DNA from: Prevotella sp. BV3P1
GTDB taxonomy: Bacteria > Bacteroidota > Bacteroidia > Bacteroidales > Bacteroidaceae
Direction of reading: 5' to 3'
Assembly (NCBI RefSeq): GCF_000479005.1
Contig: NZ_AWXC01000004.1
Location: 91,593-155,592, forward strand
Length of the DNA stretch: 64,000 nucleotides
The notes beneath the pieces were generated by a model, which was given only the letters and a program-made list of their open reading frames with translations, searched no databases and was not told the DNA's origin. The position numbers were made by a program, and so were the translations under genes. Each line of letters opens with the position of its first letter. The first letter of the stretch is position 1. This document shows positions 1 through 6,631 of this stretch, piece by piece.

Positions 1-292
1 TGTCGCCGGCCTTCACCTCGTCGCCTACATGCACTAAGATGTCGGTGATGACGCCAGGGAGTGGCGCCTTCACGGCATGGTCGGTGTTGACATTAGTGGC
101 CGACAGACTTTCTTCTTCAGGCTCGTTGGCTACTGGTTTGTTCAACACGGGCTTTTTTTCGGGTTCCGGTTCTGCCTCAAGTTCAACATTAAAGTCTTCA
201 CCATTGACAATAACCTGTGCGATATTGTCGACGATGTTTCCTATCTCGACTGTATATTCCTTGCCGTCGATAATGTATTTGAATTTTTTCAT
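1..292 (-). CDS. Biotin carboxyl carrier subunit of methylmalonyl-CoA decarboxylase, 3' end cut by window edge
   Basis: Reading from an ATG at 292 toward base 1 gives 97 residues: MKKFKYIIDGKEYTVEI, a Pro/Glu-rich linker (about residues 37-60), then the start of a biotinyl/lipoyl domain (VKAPLPGVITDILVHVGDEVKAGD). The biotin-attachment MKM motif would lie beyond the window edge. In this family the protein carries CO2 as carboxybiotin between the soluble carboxyltransferase and the membrane decarboxylase (OadB-like) subunit. It lies on the same strand 51 nt downstream of the 50-residue gene at 344-496, in the order carboxyltransferase, small peptide, biotin carrier. A beta/OadB gene is expected to the left of base 1, which is inference. 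Confidence 0.88.
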   Translation of the reverse strand, partial: MKKFKYIIDGKEYTVEIGNIVDNIAQVIVNGEDFNVELEAEPEPEKKPVLNKPVANEPEEESLSATNVNTDHAVKAPLPGVITDILVHVGDEVKAGD

Positions 293-343
293 AATCAGTG
301 TTTCCTTTCTCTTAAATAGGTGAGTGGTTTACTTTGCTCCGCA

Positions 344-496
344 CTATCGTGGCTTCTCCGTGAAAGATATGAATTTAGCGTCCCACATACTCTGCTTGTG
401 CTTGATGGTTATTTTGCCCGATTCGATGTCGTGTACGTTGTTTCCCCTATATTCATAGAGAGCCATTGCGATAGCTGCATAAATGTTCTTATCCAT
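344..496 (-). CDS. Small epsilon/OadG-tail-like subunit of methylmalonyl-CoA decarboxylase (50 aa)
   Basis: A 50-codon frame from ATG 496 to TAG 344 fills the gap between the carboxyltransferase and biotin carrier genes. It reads MDKNIYAAIAMALYEY, then VHDIESGKITIKHKQ and SMWDAKFISFTEKPR. The pattern of a short helix with AIAMAL followed by a strand and a W-x-A-K-tail resembles the soluble C-terminal part of OadG/delta subunits. From family knowledge, Veillonella methylmalonyl-CoA decarboxylase has a 55-residue epsilon subunit homologous to the delta C-terminus that stabilises the complex. No transmembrane segment is present, so it is not a full delta subunit. Spacing is 25 nt from the upstream stop. 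Function is inferred from position and resemblance. Confidence 0.72.
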   Translation of the reverse strand: MDKNIYAAIAMALYEYRGNNVHDIESGKITIKHKQSMWDAKFISFTEKPR

Positions 497-521
497 GTCT
501 GTTTTCTTCTACTTAATGTTT

Positions 522-2087
522 CTACATAGGCATGCATCCGTGCTTCTTGGCCGGAAGGCTCTGTCGCTTGTGCGCCAGCTGTGCCAGTCCACGGCAGATG
601 CGGAAGCGTGTGTTGCGAGGTTCGATGACATCGTCTATGTAACCATACTGAGCAGCCTGATAAGGATTGGCAAACAATTCTGTGTATTCTTCTTCCTTTT
701 CGGCTAAGAACGCGCGCACGTCTTCACCAGCCTCTTTCTTTGCTTTCGCTTCTTTCGCACTTAAAACAGCTACGGCACCCGAAGCACCCATCACGGCAAT
801 CTCGGCTGTTGGCCATGCAAAGTTGAGGTCAGAACGCAATTGCTTGCATCCCATCACGATGTGACTTCCGCCATAGCTCTTGCGTAGCGTGATAGTAATC
901 TTTGGTACGGTGGCCTCGCCATAGGCGTAGAGCAGCTGTGCGCCATGCAGGATGACGGCATTGTACTCCTGACCGGTGCCAGGAAGGAAGCCTGGAACGT
1001 CCACCAGTGAGACGATGGGGATGTTGAAGGCATCGCAGAAGCGAACGAAGCGCGCTCCCTTGCGACTGGCATTGGTGTCGAGCACGCCAGCATAAGCCTG
1101 TGGCTGGTTGGCCACGATGCCCACGCTCTGTCCGTTGAAGCGGGCAAAGCCGGTGATGATGTTCTTGGCAAACTTGGGCTGTACCTCAAAGAACTCGCCA
1201 TTATCCGTAATCTCTGCTATCACCTTATACATATTATAGGCCATGTTTGGGTCGTCGGGCAATAGCTCGTTGAGCAAGTCACTTGTGCGGTCAACTGGGT
1301 CGGTGTTCTCCACGCGCGGTGCCTCTTCGGTGTTGTTGGACGGAATATAGGTCAACAACGTCTTGATGAGCTGTATCACCTCTTCGTCGTTTTTGGCCGT
1401 GAAGTGTGTCACGCCGCTCTTCGTGGCATGCACGCTGGCACCTCCCAGGTGCTCGGCGTCGATGTCCTCGCCTGTCACCGTCTTGACCACCTTCGGTCCT
1501 GTGAGGAACATGTAGCTGGTTCCCTCGGTCATCATGATAAAGTCTGTCAGGGCAGGAGAGTACACCGCACCACCTGCGCAGGGGCCAAGGATGGCAGAAA
1601 TCTGCGGAACTACGCCACTGGCAAGAATATTTCGTTCGAAAATCTCGCCATAGCCAGCCAAGGCACAAATGCCTTCTTGGATGCGTGCGCCACCCGAATC
1701 GTTCATGCAGATGACGGGAGCTCCGTTCTGTATGGCCAGATCCATGATCTTACATATCTTTTCAGCCATTGTCAAGGAGAGCGAACCTCCGTTCACGGTG
1801 AAATCCTGTGCGTAAACGTAAACCAAGCGGCCGTCGATGGTGGCACTGCCCGTTACGACACCGTCGCCAAGGTATTGCTTTTTCTCCATGCCGAAGTTGT
1901 GGCAGCGGTGCAGCTTAAACATGTCGTATTCTTCGAACGAACCCTCGTCCACGAGCATGTCAATACGCTCACGCGCCGTATATTTTCCACGCGCATGCTG
2001 CTTCTCTATCGCTTTCTCGCCACCGCCAAGACGAGCTTGTTCTCTCTTGGCTACCAGCTCTTTAATCTTTTCTACTTGTTTACTCAT
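522..2087 (-). CDS. mmdA: Methylmalonyl-CoA decarboxylase alpha subunit (carboxyltransferase)
   Basis: A 521-residue biotin-dependent carboxyltransferase of the acyl-CoA carboxylase beta/MmdA family. It moves the carboxyl group of methylmalonyl-CoA onto biotin and yields propionyl-CoA, the last part of the succinate-propionate route. The N-terminal half carries GGARIQEG and GPCAGGAVYSPALTDF (oxyanion-hole glycines); the C-terminal half carries VPGFLPGTGQEYNA and KSYGGSHIVMGCKQL. Full length for the family. The frame is open to an ATG at 2099 (MNNN), but MSKQVEKIKEL at 2087 matches the normal family N-terminus, so I use 2087. First gene of a minus-strand operon with the two small downstream genes; a -7 box lies at 2128-2135. 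Confidence 0.93.
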   Translation of the reverse strand: MSKQVEKIKELVAKREQARLGGGEKAIEKQHARGKYTARERIDMLVDEGSFEEYDMFKLHRCHNFGMEKKQYLGDGVVTGSATIDGRLVYVYAQDFTVNGGSLSLTMAEKICKIMDLAIQNGAPVICMNDSGGARIQEGICALAGYGEIFERNILASGVVPQISAILGPCAGGAVYSPALTDFIMMTEGTSYMFLTGPKVVKTVTGEDIDAEHLGGASVHATKSGVTHFTAKNDEEVIQLIKTLLTYIPSNNTEEAPRVENTDPVDRTSDLLNELLPDDPNMAYNMYKVIAEITDNGEFFEVQPKFAKNIITGFARFNGQSVGIVANQPQAYAGVLDTNASRKGARFVRFCDAFNIPIVSLVDVPGFLPGTGQEYNAVILHGAQLLYAYGEATVPKITITLRKSYGGSHIVMGCKQLRSDLNFAWPTAEIAVMGASGAVAVLSAKEAKAKKEAGEDVRAFLAEKEEEYTELFANPYQAAQYGYIDDVIEPRNTRFRICRGLAQLAHKRQSLPAKKHGCMPM

Positions 2088-2127
2088 ATTATTATTCAAT
2101 CTTTTGGTTTCGATATATATGACGTCA

Positions 2128-2135
2128 CAAAGGTA
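2128..2135 (-). promoter_or_regulatory. -7 box (TACCTTTG) for the mmd operon
   Basis: Minus-strand TACCTTTG matches the Bacteroidota -7 consensus TAnnTTTG and predicts a start near 2121, about 34 nt before the ATG at 2087. No good TTTG -33 box is found at 19 nt spacing. Confidence 0.5.
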
Positions 2136-2275
2136 ATAATAATTAGTGAAAGGTTGATGGATTGAGGCGTAATTTATGTTATTGTAACACGGCTCTTTCG
2201 TTTATAGAAAGTTGTTTGTTGTCAAAAACAATCATTTGCTGTTCAACAACGTATCTTAAACTTAACTTCATCCTT

Positions 2276-3445
2276 TTAATCTTTATTTTCCTGTTGCTGA
2301 CGAAATATTTCTTTCTGCATCTCTATCTCGCGTGCCAATTCCTCCTTAGAAGGAAGATAGGTAAGATATTTAGCTTGAAATATTTGGTCGCTGCCATGCA
2401 GTACACTATACCTTGCCATATCGTCACTGGTATCTGAGCAGAGCAATAATCCAATGGTGGGGTTGTCCCCCTCTGTTCGTTTCAGAGCATCATACATACG
2501 GATATACATATCCATCTGCCCAACATCTTGATGCGAGATCTGTGTGGTTTTGAGATCAACGAGGAAAAAACACTTTAAAATATAATTGTAGAAAACAAGG
2601 TCAATATAGAAGTCGCCCATGTCCGTGCGTATGTGCTGTTGTCTTCCTACGAAAGCAAATCCCTTACCCATTTCCATGATAAACTTCTGCAAATGGTTGA
2701 TGATACTGCCTTCCAGTTCTGACTCTGTAAAGTCTGCATCTGACTGCAAGCCAAGAAACTCTGCCACTACAGGATTTTTGATAAATTCCAACTTATCCTG
2801 TTGCATAGGAGCTGTGAGCCTGTGCATCTCGTCAACAACCTTATCTTTATGTGCAGATTGAAGTAGGCGGTTATAATATTGTGAGGCAATATTACGGTGT
2901 AAGGTGCGTGTGCTCCACATCTCCCTCAAAGCCTCTTGTTCATACCACCTACGCACAATAGGATCTTCCACCCTTATTAGTTCCCGATAATGCGTCCATG
3001 GCAGAATTTTTCTGCTAAGCGGAAATGAATCTTTAGATTTTGTACGCACTGCGTTCACAATCTCAGATTGCCCACTCACGGTGTTGACGTGTCCTAATTG
3101 TTGACGCACTGCGTCTACACTTTCGGATTTTGTACGCACTGCGTCCAAAATGTTTGGAAATAGCTTGTAGAAACGTATGTATTGATATAAGCTGCTAAAA
3201 TTGAACCCCTTGCCATACGCATGGGTTAGTTCTTTAGCAAGTGTGGTTATCACCTGTTTTCCATATTCGGCTCTCTCTTCTCCATCAAGTTTCTCACGTG
3301 CAATGCGTTCACCAAGCATCCAATTGCGAAGTGTGAGGGAAACATTGACAGCACGGTATGCTTGCTCACGGGCATCCTCTATAATCGAACAGATGTCCGA
3401 ATACAGCGAGCTGAAACCTGTTGTGTCTTGTATATGATTGTCCAT
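2276..3445 (-). CDS. YhcG-type (DUF1016) PD-(D/E)XK nuclease with internal 10-residue tandem repeat
   Basis: A 389-residue protein with the DUF1016 N-terminal domain (residues 10-175: GERIAREKL, YGKGFNFSSLYQYIRFYK, THYRELIRV) and a C-terminal PDDEXK nuclease domain (residues 215-370: VAEFLGL, GFAFVGRQQHIR, FYIDLVFYN, FFLVDLKT). The family is found across Bacteroidota, often inside or next to restriction-modification loci; its exact role is unsettled. Residues 99-138 hold four 10-residue repeats (separate entry) where other members have only a short linker before the WTHY motif. Start is ATG 3445; 6 nt separate it from the stop of a type III methyltransferase relic on the same strand, so it may be read from the relic's promoter (3729-3736). 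Family confident, function not. Confidence 0.85.
   Translation of the reverse strand: MDNHIQDTTGFSSLYSDICSIIEDAREQAYRAVNVSLTLRNWMLGERIAREKLDGEERAEYGKQVITTLAKELTHAYGKGFNFSSLYQYIRFYKLFPNILDAVRTKSESVDAVRQQLGHVNTVSGQSEIVNAVRTKSKDSFPLSRKILPWTHYRELIRVEDPIVRRWYEQEALREMWSTRTLHRNIASQYYNRLLQSAHKDKVVDEMHRLTAPMQQDKLEFIKNPVVAEFLGLQSDADFTESELEGSIINHLQKFIMEMGKGFAFVGRQQHIRTDMGDFYIDLVFYNYILKCFFLVDLKTTQISHQDVGQMDMYIRMYDALKRTEGDNPTIGLLLCSDTSDDMARYSVLHGSDQIFQAKYLTYLPSKEELAREIEMQKEIFRQQQENKD
3032..3151 (-). repeat. Four in-frame 30-bp tandem repeats in the YhcG-like gene
   Basis: The encoded units are ILDAVRTKSE, SVDAVRQQLG, HVNTVSGQSE and IVNAVRTKSK (residues 99-138). At DNA level units 1 and 4 share the same 19 bases, at 3126-3144 and 3036-3054, exactly 90 bp apart; ACGCACTGCGT recurs at 3044, 3104 and 3134. 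Thirty bp is a multiple of three, so copy-number change would alter length but not frame. Confidence 0.85.
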
Positions 3446-3451
3446 AATTGT

Positions 3452-3655
3452 TTAATAATGCAACTCTACAAAATTTTTCTCTCCAAAAACCTCATCGCAA
3501 ACATTGCGGAGGTTATGTACCTCATTGTCATCAATCGAAATAAATCTCACGTCGTTTTCTGTGAGCAAGTATCTTGCTACTTTCAGTCGGGGATAAATCA
3601 TGTTCAGCCAATCGTTGTGGAAACGACCGTTGGTGTCGGCATTCTTTTCAAAACT
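3452..3655 (-). pseudogene. Relic of a type III restriction-modification methyltransferase (Mod), internal fragment
   Basis: A 67-codon stretch between TGA (3656-3658) and TAA (3452-3454) encodes NADTNGRFHNDWLNMIYPRL, then KVARYLLTEN and DVRFISIDDNEVHNLRNV followed by CDEVFGEKNF. This is the characteristic segment of Mod-type N6-adenine DNA methyltransferases, after the DPPY motif, where SIDDNE is highly conserved. No DPPY, FxGxG or target-recognition part is present in the window, and no start codon leads into it, so it is a remnant of a protein that normally exceeds 500 residues. The remnant ends in a stop 6 bp before the YhcG-like ATG, as if a deletion joined the two. A short open stretch from the ATG near 3697 may be the original N-terminus. 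Confidence 0.8.
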
Positions 3656-3728
3656 TCAAGTAAATGACCTCAAAACCACTTCGGTCATTGATAGCATTTT
3701 GCAGCGATACTCTCTAAAAGTTCACTTG

Positions 3729-3736
3729 CAAAGATA
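3729..3736 (-). promoter_or_regulatory. -7 box (TATCTTTG) upstream of the Mod relic
   Basis: Minus-strand TATCTTTG matches the -7 consensus. Candidate ATG codons lie about 30 nt downstream. It is probably the original promoter of the decayed methyltransferase gene and could now drive the YhcG-like gene. No -33 match at 19 nt. Confidence 0.45.
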
Positions 3737-4043
3737 GACAAAACTTTCGAAAATTTACACTTGCAAATACTCTTATTGTGCGTGGTGACACACGGATTTG
3801 TCATTGAAGAAATGATGATTGATGATGAAAAATCATCCTAATTCTTAAGTTTCACCACCATTATCACTTCAATGCAAGAGCTGTGTTATTGGGTAGAGTG
3901 GAGGGTGATGAATCACGTCCCTAACGGACGTTTCGTACAAAAATGTCAATTTTTTATCTCAAAAACAGCCCTTAAATCGGCTCTTGAAAAGTTTCAATAT
4001 AGAAAAAATCGATAGGCAAAGAGGATGCAAATAGGGGATGATG

Positions 4044-4197
4044 TGGGAAGAAAAAGCGCATTTCAGGGTAAAAGCAATGGTCTTACCAGACAAGTAACAT
4101 CCTTTTACCGCATTATATGCATGCTATTGGCAGTCAATTACATGCAAATTAGGGGCATGAAAGCATGCTTTTTAACTGAAAAATGGTTGAATTTGGT
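4044..4197. repeat. Degenerate 22-nt phased array, 7 units
   Basis: Cutting the sequence every 22 nt from 4044 aligns seven units: TT occupies unit positions 18-19 in all seven, and AT positions 12-13 in most of the middle five. Recurrent cores are AAAGCATGC, TATGCATGC and ACATGCA. The surrounding gene-free stretch 3737-4384 otherwise holds the long inverted repeat at 4255-4314; I see no other gene there. A 63-codon open frame over 4025-4216 coincides with the array and is not supported as coding. Confidence 0.6.
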
Positions 4198-4254
4198 TAC
4201 GAATGCGGCTGAATAATTTGTAATATGTTGTGTATCAACGAAGTGCGAAAAACG

Positions 4255-4314
4255 CTCATGCTTGGCTTATTTGCAAGCAAACCTGTGTTCGTTTGCAAAT
4301 AAGCCAAGCATGAG
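4255..4314. repeat. Long perfect inverted repeat (22-bp arms, 16-nt spacer)
   Basis: Left arm 4255-4276 (CTCATGCTTGGCTTATTTGC plus AA) is the exact reverse complement of 4293-4314. The spacer also holds GCAAAC (4277-4282), which can pair with GTTTGC (4291-4296), so two alternative inner pairings exist. No U-tract follows on either strand, so a standard intrinsic terminator is not obvious. It lies downstream of the oligopeptide transporter gene, beyond its own terminator-like hairpin. Confidence 0.85.
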
Positions 4315-4384
4315 AAGATGTGTTGTCAAGAAAATTCACAAAGATAAACCTACATGAAACGATGCGGTTCAATGTAAATGTGAA

Positions 4385-4423
4385 ATGGCAGTCTGGGCTT
4401 GGAATCCTGCACCAGACTGCCAT
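4385..4423 (-). terminator. Stem-loop after the oligopeptide transporter gene
   Basis: A perfect 12-bp inverted repeat (4385-4396 with 4412-4423, ATGGCAGTCTGG) begins 8 nt past the stop of the minus-strand transporter gene, followed on that strand by a modest T-rich stretch (TTTCACATTT). Probable terminator. Confidence 0.65.
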
Positions 4424-4430
4424 CCAATGT

Positions 4431-6431
4431 TTAAGCCTTGCTCTTGTCGCGCGTTGCCAGGATGAAATAGCTAATCAATAGCAGGTAAGCGGCCAGTGAA
4501 AGCAATTCGGACAAGGGGTTGGCAAGCCAGTCGGGATTGATGGGATTGAAGCCCGTAAAGCGCAGCAATGCGCTTAAAACGCCCATCAACGCACCGCCGG
4601 CGATGAAGCCGCTGGCCAACAGCGTACCCTTCTCTCCGCGCTGTTTGTTCACTTCATTATTTTTGCTGCGCGTGGTGACAAACCAGTGAATGGCGCCACC
4701 GATGAGCAGGGGCGTGTTGAGTTCCAACGGAATGAACATGCCCAATGCAAATGCCAGTGCGGGAATCTTGAGCAAAGTGAGGATGATGGCCAGCAAAGCA
4801 CCGATGCCATATAAGATCCAAGGTGCACCCGCACCATTCATCAAGGGCTCGATGACGGCTGCCATGGCATTGGCTTGCGGTGCCACCAGATGCCCTTGTT
4901 GTGCCGGATCGAAGCCGTAGGTTTGATTGAGCAGCATCATTACGCCGCCCACGGTAGCCGCACTCACCAGGGTTCCCAAGAACTTCCAAGTTTCTTGTTT
5001 GGCTGGCGTCGTTCCCAACCAATAGCCAATCTTCAGGTCAGTGACAAACGCACCGGCCATGGAGAGAGCGGTACACACCACGCCTCCCATGATCAAGGCG
5101 GCTACCATGCCCTCCGTACCGTTGAGTCCCACGGCTGCCATCACCACGCTGGCCAAGATAAGTGTCATCAAGGTCATGCCCGATACCGGGTTGCTGCCTA
5201 CGATGGCAATGGCATTGGCTGCCACAGTGGTAAACAAAAAGGCAATAATGGCCACTAAGAGAATGGCAATCAGCGCATGCGTAAAGTTGTGCATCACGCC
5301 CAAAAGGAAGAATGCGAAAGTGATAAGAATGGCGGCAATGGAGCCGATGGCAATGACCCGGAACGAGATGTCCCTGCGCGTGCGTATCTCTTCTTTCGTC
5401 ACCTCACCTTGGCCTTTCATCTCCTTAGCTGCCAGTCCAACGGCACTTTTGATGATACCCCAGCTCTTGATGATGCCAATGATGCCCGCCATGGCAATGC
5501 CACCGATACCGATGCTCTTGCCGTAGGTGGTGAAAATCAGCTCGGGAGACATCTCGCCCACCGTCATGGTGAGGTTGGTGCCACCGATGTTTAAGATGGT
5601 GTCGCCAAACAACAGCGATAGTCCTGGCACGATGAGCCACCAAACGGCGAACGAACCCATACAGATAATAAAGGTATATTTCAGTCCGATGATGTAGCCA
5701 AGACCCATTACGGCTGCGCCGGTGTTTACCTTGAAGACCAGTTTTGCCTGATCGGCCAGCTGCTGACCCAAGCCGAAAACGCGGGTGGTGAAGTTCTCGT
5801 TCCACCATCCAAAGGTGGCTACGATGAAGTCATAAAGCCCACCAACCAGTCCGGCCATAAGCAATGGCTTGGCTTGCGATCCGCCTTTGGCACCGCTCAC
5901 GAGCACTTGCGTGGTGGCAGTAGCTTCGGGGAATGGATATTTGCCGTGCATGTCGCTCACGAAATATTTGCGGAAAGGAATCAGAAATAGAATGCCAATG
6001 ACTCCTCCGAGTGCCGAACTCATGAAGATTTTCATGAACGATGCGCTCATTTCGGGATACTTAGCTTGAAGAATGTAAATGGCAGGCAGGGTGAAGATGG
6101 CTCCAGCCACCACTGCACCCGAGCAGGCTCCGATGCTCTGTATAATCACATTTTCACCAAGTGCCTTGTTTCGCTTGGCGGCTGTTGATACGCCTACGGC
6201 GATGATGGCAATGGGGATGGCGGCCTCAAACACCTGTCCTACCTTCAAACCCAGATAGGCTGCGGCGGCCGAAAACAACATCGCCATGAGGATGCCCCAT
6301 GTCACTGACCACGCATTGACCTCGGGGTAGGTTTGGTTTGCGTGCATGATAGGTTGATACTCTTCTCCTTCTTTCAGTTTCCTGAAAGCATTTTCAGGTA
6401 ATTGCACAGACTCTTTTTGCTTGTCTTCCAT
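4431..6431 (-). CDS. OPT family oligopeptide/metal-chelate transporter
   Basis: A 666-residue multi-spanning inner-membrane protein with about 14-16 hydrophobic helices. The N-terminal region (TYPEVNAWSVTWGILMAMLF, AAAYLGLKVGQVFEAAIPIA) and later KYPFPEATATTQVLVSG and NPVSGMTLMTLI are typical of the bacterial OPT superfamily, which imports oligopeptides or metal-siderophore complexes using the proton gradient; substrate cannot be told. The frame is open to a TTG at 6458, but a consensus promoter overlaps that site, so transcription starts downstream of it and ATG 6431 (MEDKQKESVQ) is taken. Single gene with its own promoter and a downstream hairpin. Confidence 0.92.
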   Translation of the reverse strand: MEDKQKESVQLPENAFRKLKEGEEYQPIMHANQTYPEVNAWSVTWGILMAMLFSAAAAYLGLKVGQVFEAAIPIAIIAVGVSTAAKRNKALGENVIIQSIGACSGAVVAGAIFTLPAIYILQAKYPEMSASFMKIFMSSALGGVIGILFLIPFRKYFVSDMHGKYPFPEATATTQVLVSGAKGGSQAKPLLMAGLVGGLYDFIVATFGWWNENFTTRVFGLGQQLADQAKLVFKVNTGAAVMGLGYIIGLKYTFIICMGSFAVWWLIVPGLSLLFGDTILNIGGTNLTMTVGEMSPELIFTTYGKSIGIGGIAMAGIIGIIKSWGIIKSAVGLAAKEMKGQGEVTKEEIRTRRDISFRVIAIGSIAAILITFAFFLLGVMHNFTHALIAILLVAIIAFLFTTVAANAIAIVGSNPVSGMTLMTLILASVVMAAVGLNGTEGMVAALIMGGVVCTALSMAGAFVTDLKIGYWLGTTPAKQETWKFLGTLVSAATVGGVMMLLNQTYGFDPAQQGHLVAPQANAMAAVIEPLMNGAGAPWILYGIGALLAIILTLLKIPALAFALGMFIPLELNTPLLIGGAIHWFVTTRSKNNEVNKQRGEKGTLLASGFIAGGALMGVLSALLRFTGFNPINPDWLANPLSELLSLAAYLLLISYFILATRDKSKA

Positions 6432-6455
6432 AAGTAATATTTGTGTTTTTGCTGA

Positions 6456-6486
6456 CAAAGATATACTAAATCAATAAGATAGCAAA
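6456..6486 (-). promoter_or_regulatory. Promoter TTTG-N19-TATCTTTG of the OPT gene
   Basis: On the minus strand a -33 TTTG (6483-6486) is followed after exactly 19 nt by TATCTTTG (6456-6463), the full Bacteroidota sigma-ABfr form. Predicted start near 6449, about 18 nt before ATG 6431. Confidence 0.75.
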
Positions 6487-6586
6487 ACGAATTGTAAGAT
6501 TTTATTCCACTTTGTCATGATTGCTGTAGAGTGGTGTGGAATGTAAAAAGATGAACGCCGATGGGCGATAGTTGAACTATTTTTTA

Positions 6587-6594
6587 TACATTTG
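6587..6594 (+). promoter_or_regulatory. -7 box (TACATTTG) of dnaB
   Basis: TACATTTG fits TAnnTTTG; the predicted start near 6601 leaves about 30 nt before the dnaB ATG at 6632. No -33 match at proper spacing. Confidence 0.45.
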
Positions 6595-6631
6595 CATTCC
6601 CAAGTTGGTAAAACAATAAAATACTTCAACC

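Noticed and set aside
1404..2165. Open frame of 253 codons on the plus strand opposite mmdA
   Set aside because: It lies antisense to a well-supported gene, has no recognisable domain and no promoter or start context; typical shadow frame.
4025..4216. 63-codon frame in the gap before the OPT gene
   Set aside because: It coincides with the 22-nt phased array, whose period is not a multiple of three; no domain and no supporting promoter.
4255..4314. Insertion-sequence terminal repeats
   Set aside because: The arms are only 16 nt apart, no transposase or target duplication is seen; treated as a hairpin instead.
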